Positions 62,275 through 64,000 of a stretch of 64,000 nucleotides of DNA are shown here, in pieces (the first letter of the stretch is position 1; each line of letters begins with the position of its first letter). Below the pieces are notes generated by a model that was given only the letters and a program-made list of their open reading frames with translations, searched no databases and had not been told where the DNA came from. The DNA comes from Sphingobium sp. SCG-1 (GTDB taxonomy: Bacteria; Pseudomonadota; Alphaproteobacteria; Sphingomonadales; Sphingomonadaceae): assembly GCF_002953135.1 (NCBI RefSeq), contig NZ_CP026372.1, positions 2,708,501 through 2,772,500 of the forward strand, written 5' to 3'. A program made the translations under genes and the position numbers.

Positions 62275-64000
<1,726 letters not shown>

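Overview
The window reads as a sphingomonad (Sphingomonadaceae, Alphaproteobacteria) chromosome or large replicon. The signs are the rRNA operon tail 23S-5S-tRNA-fMet, three large TonB-dependent receptors beside catabolic genes, the protein style of the phenylacetate genes, and moderately high G+C. Genus cannot be fixed from the sequence alone.

Layout. 1-5.7 kb is a decayed edge: a frameshifted Mfd-like helicase cut by the window start, a small hydrophilic protein, a DUF2243 membrane protein whose 3' end is cut off at the junction with a frameshifted tyrosine integrase, and one sphingomonad hypothetical protein. 5.9-14 kb, mostly minus strand, holds a KstD-like flavoprotein, an SMP-30-like secreted propeller, a TonB receptor and three badly broken oxidoreductase genes (two SDRs and an Old-Yellow-Enzyme-type C-terminus).

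14-25.5 kb is a phenylacetate degradation cluster: paaG-paaZ-paaK on the minus strand, divergent from paaH-paaI-paaJ-paaABCDE on the plus strand, followed by a truncated paaF remnant and a convergent TetR regulator (PaaR-like). paaH carries an in-frame deletion of its catalytic domain. 26-34 kb holds a 2-oxoacid dehydrogenase complex (fused E1, E2, E3) with an EthD-like protein, an LLM flavin monooxygenase, a GlcG/HbpS protein and a second GlcG/HbpS joined to an SDR across a poly-G frameshift. A palindrome of the form GTCCG-N2-CGGAC occurs at six intergenic places from 12.4 to 41.6 kb and probably defines one TetR regulon covering paa, the oxoacid dehydrogenase operon and the monooxygenase operon.

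34.5-49 kb starts with a TetR gene, a flavin reductase pseudogene and a divergent GntR/FCD regulator. It continues with a plus-strand catabolic array: LeuC-LeuD-like hydratase, isocitrate lyase/PEP-mutase-family lyase, SDR, D-2-hydroxyacid dehydrogenase, TonB receptor, MFS carrier, SDR, IlvD/Edd dehydratase and a 3-hydroxyisobutyrate-dehydrogenase-like enzyme. The hydratase-lyase-dehydrogenase combination resembles the dimethylmaleate branch of clostridial nicotinate fermentation, but this aerobic TonB-fed version is not one I recognise. It is the best candidate here for an undescribed pathway. A shared 14-base element lies in front of LeuC and of the TonB receptor.

49.6-64 kb is more housekeeping-like: TrhO, an HNH protein, an integrase relic at tRNA-Gly(CCC), an MreB gene without mreCD beside it, a lipoprotein, a GH5 glycosidase, a GT2 glycosyltransferase, a phytate module (beta-propeller phytase, TonB receptor, cytoplasmic CBS-type chemoreceptor), then a partial tRNA-fMet copy, tRNA-fMet, 5S and the 3' part of 23S rRNA on the minus strand. 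No CRISPR array, intact transposase or phage structural gene was seen.
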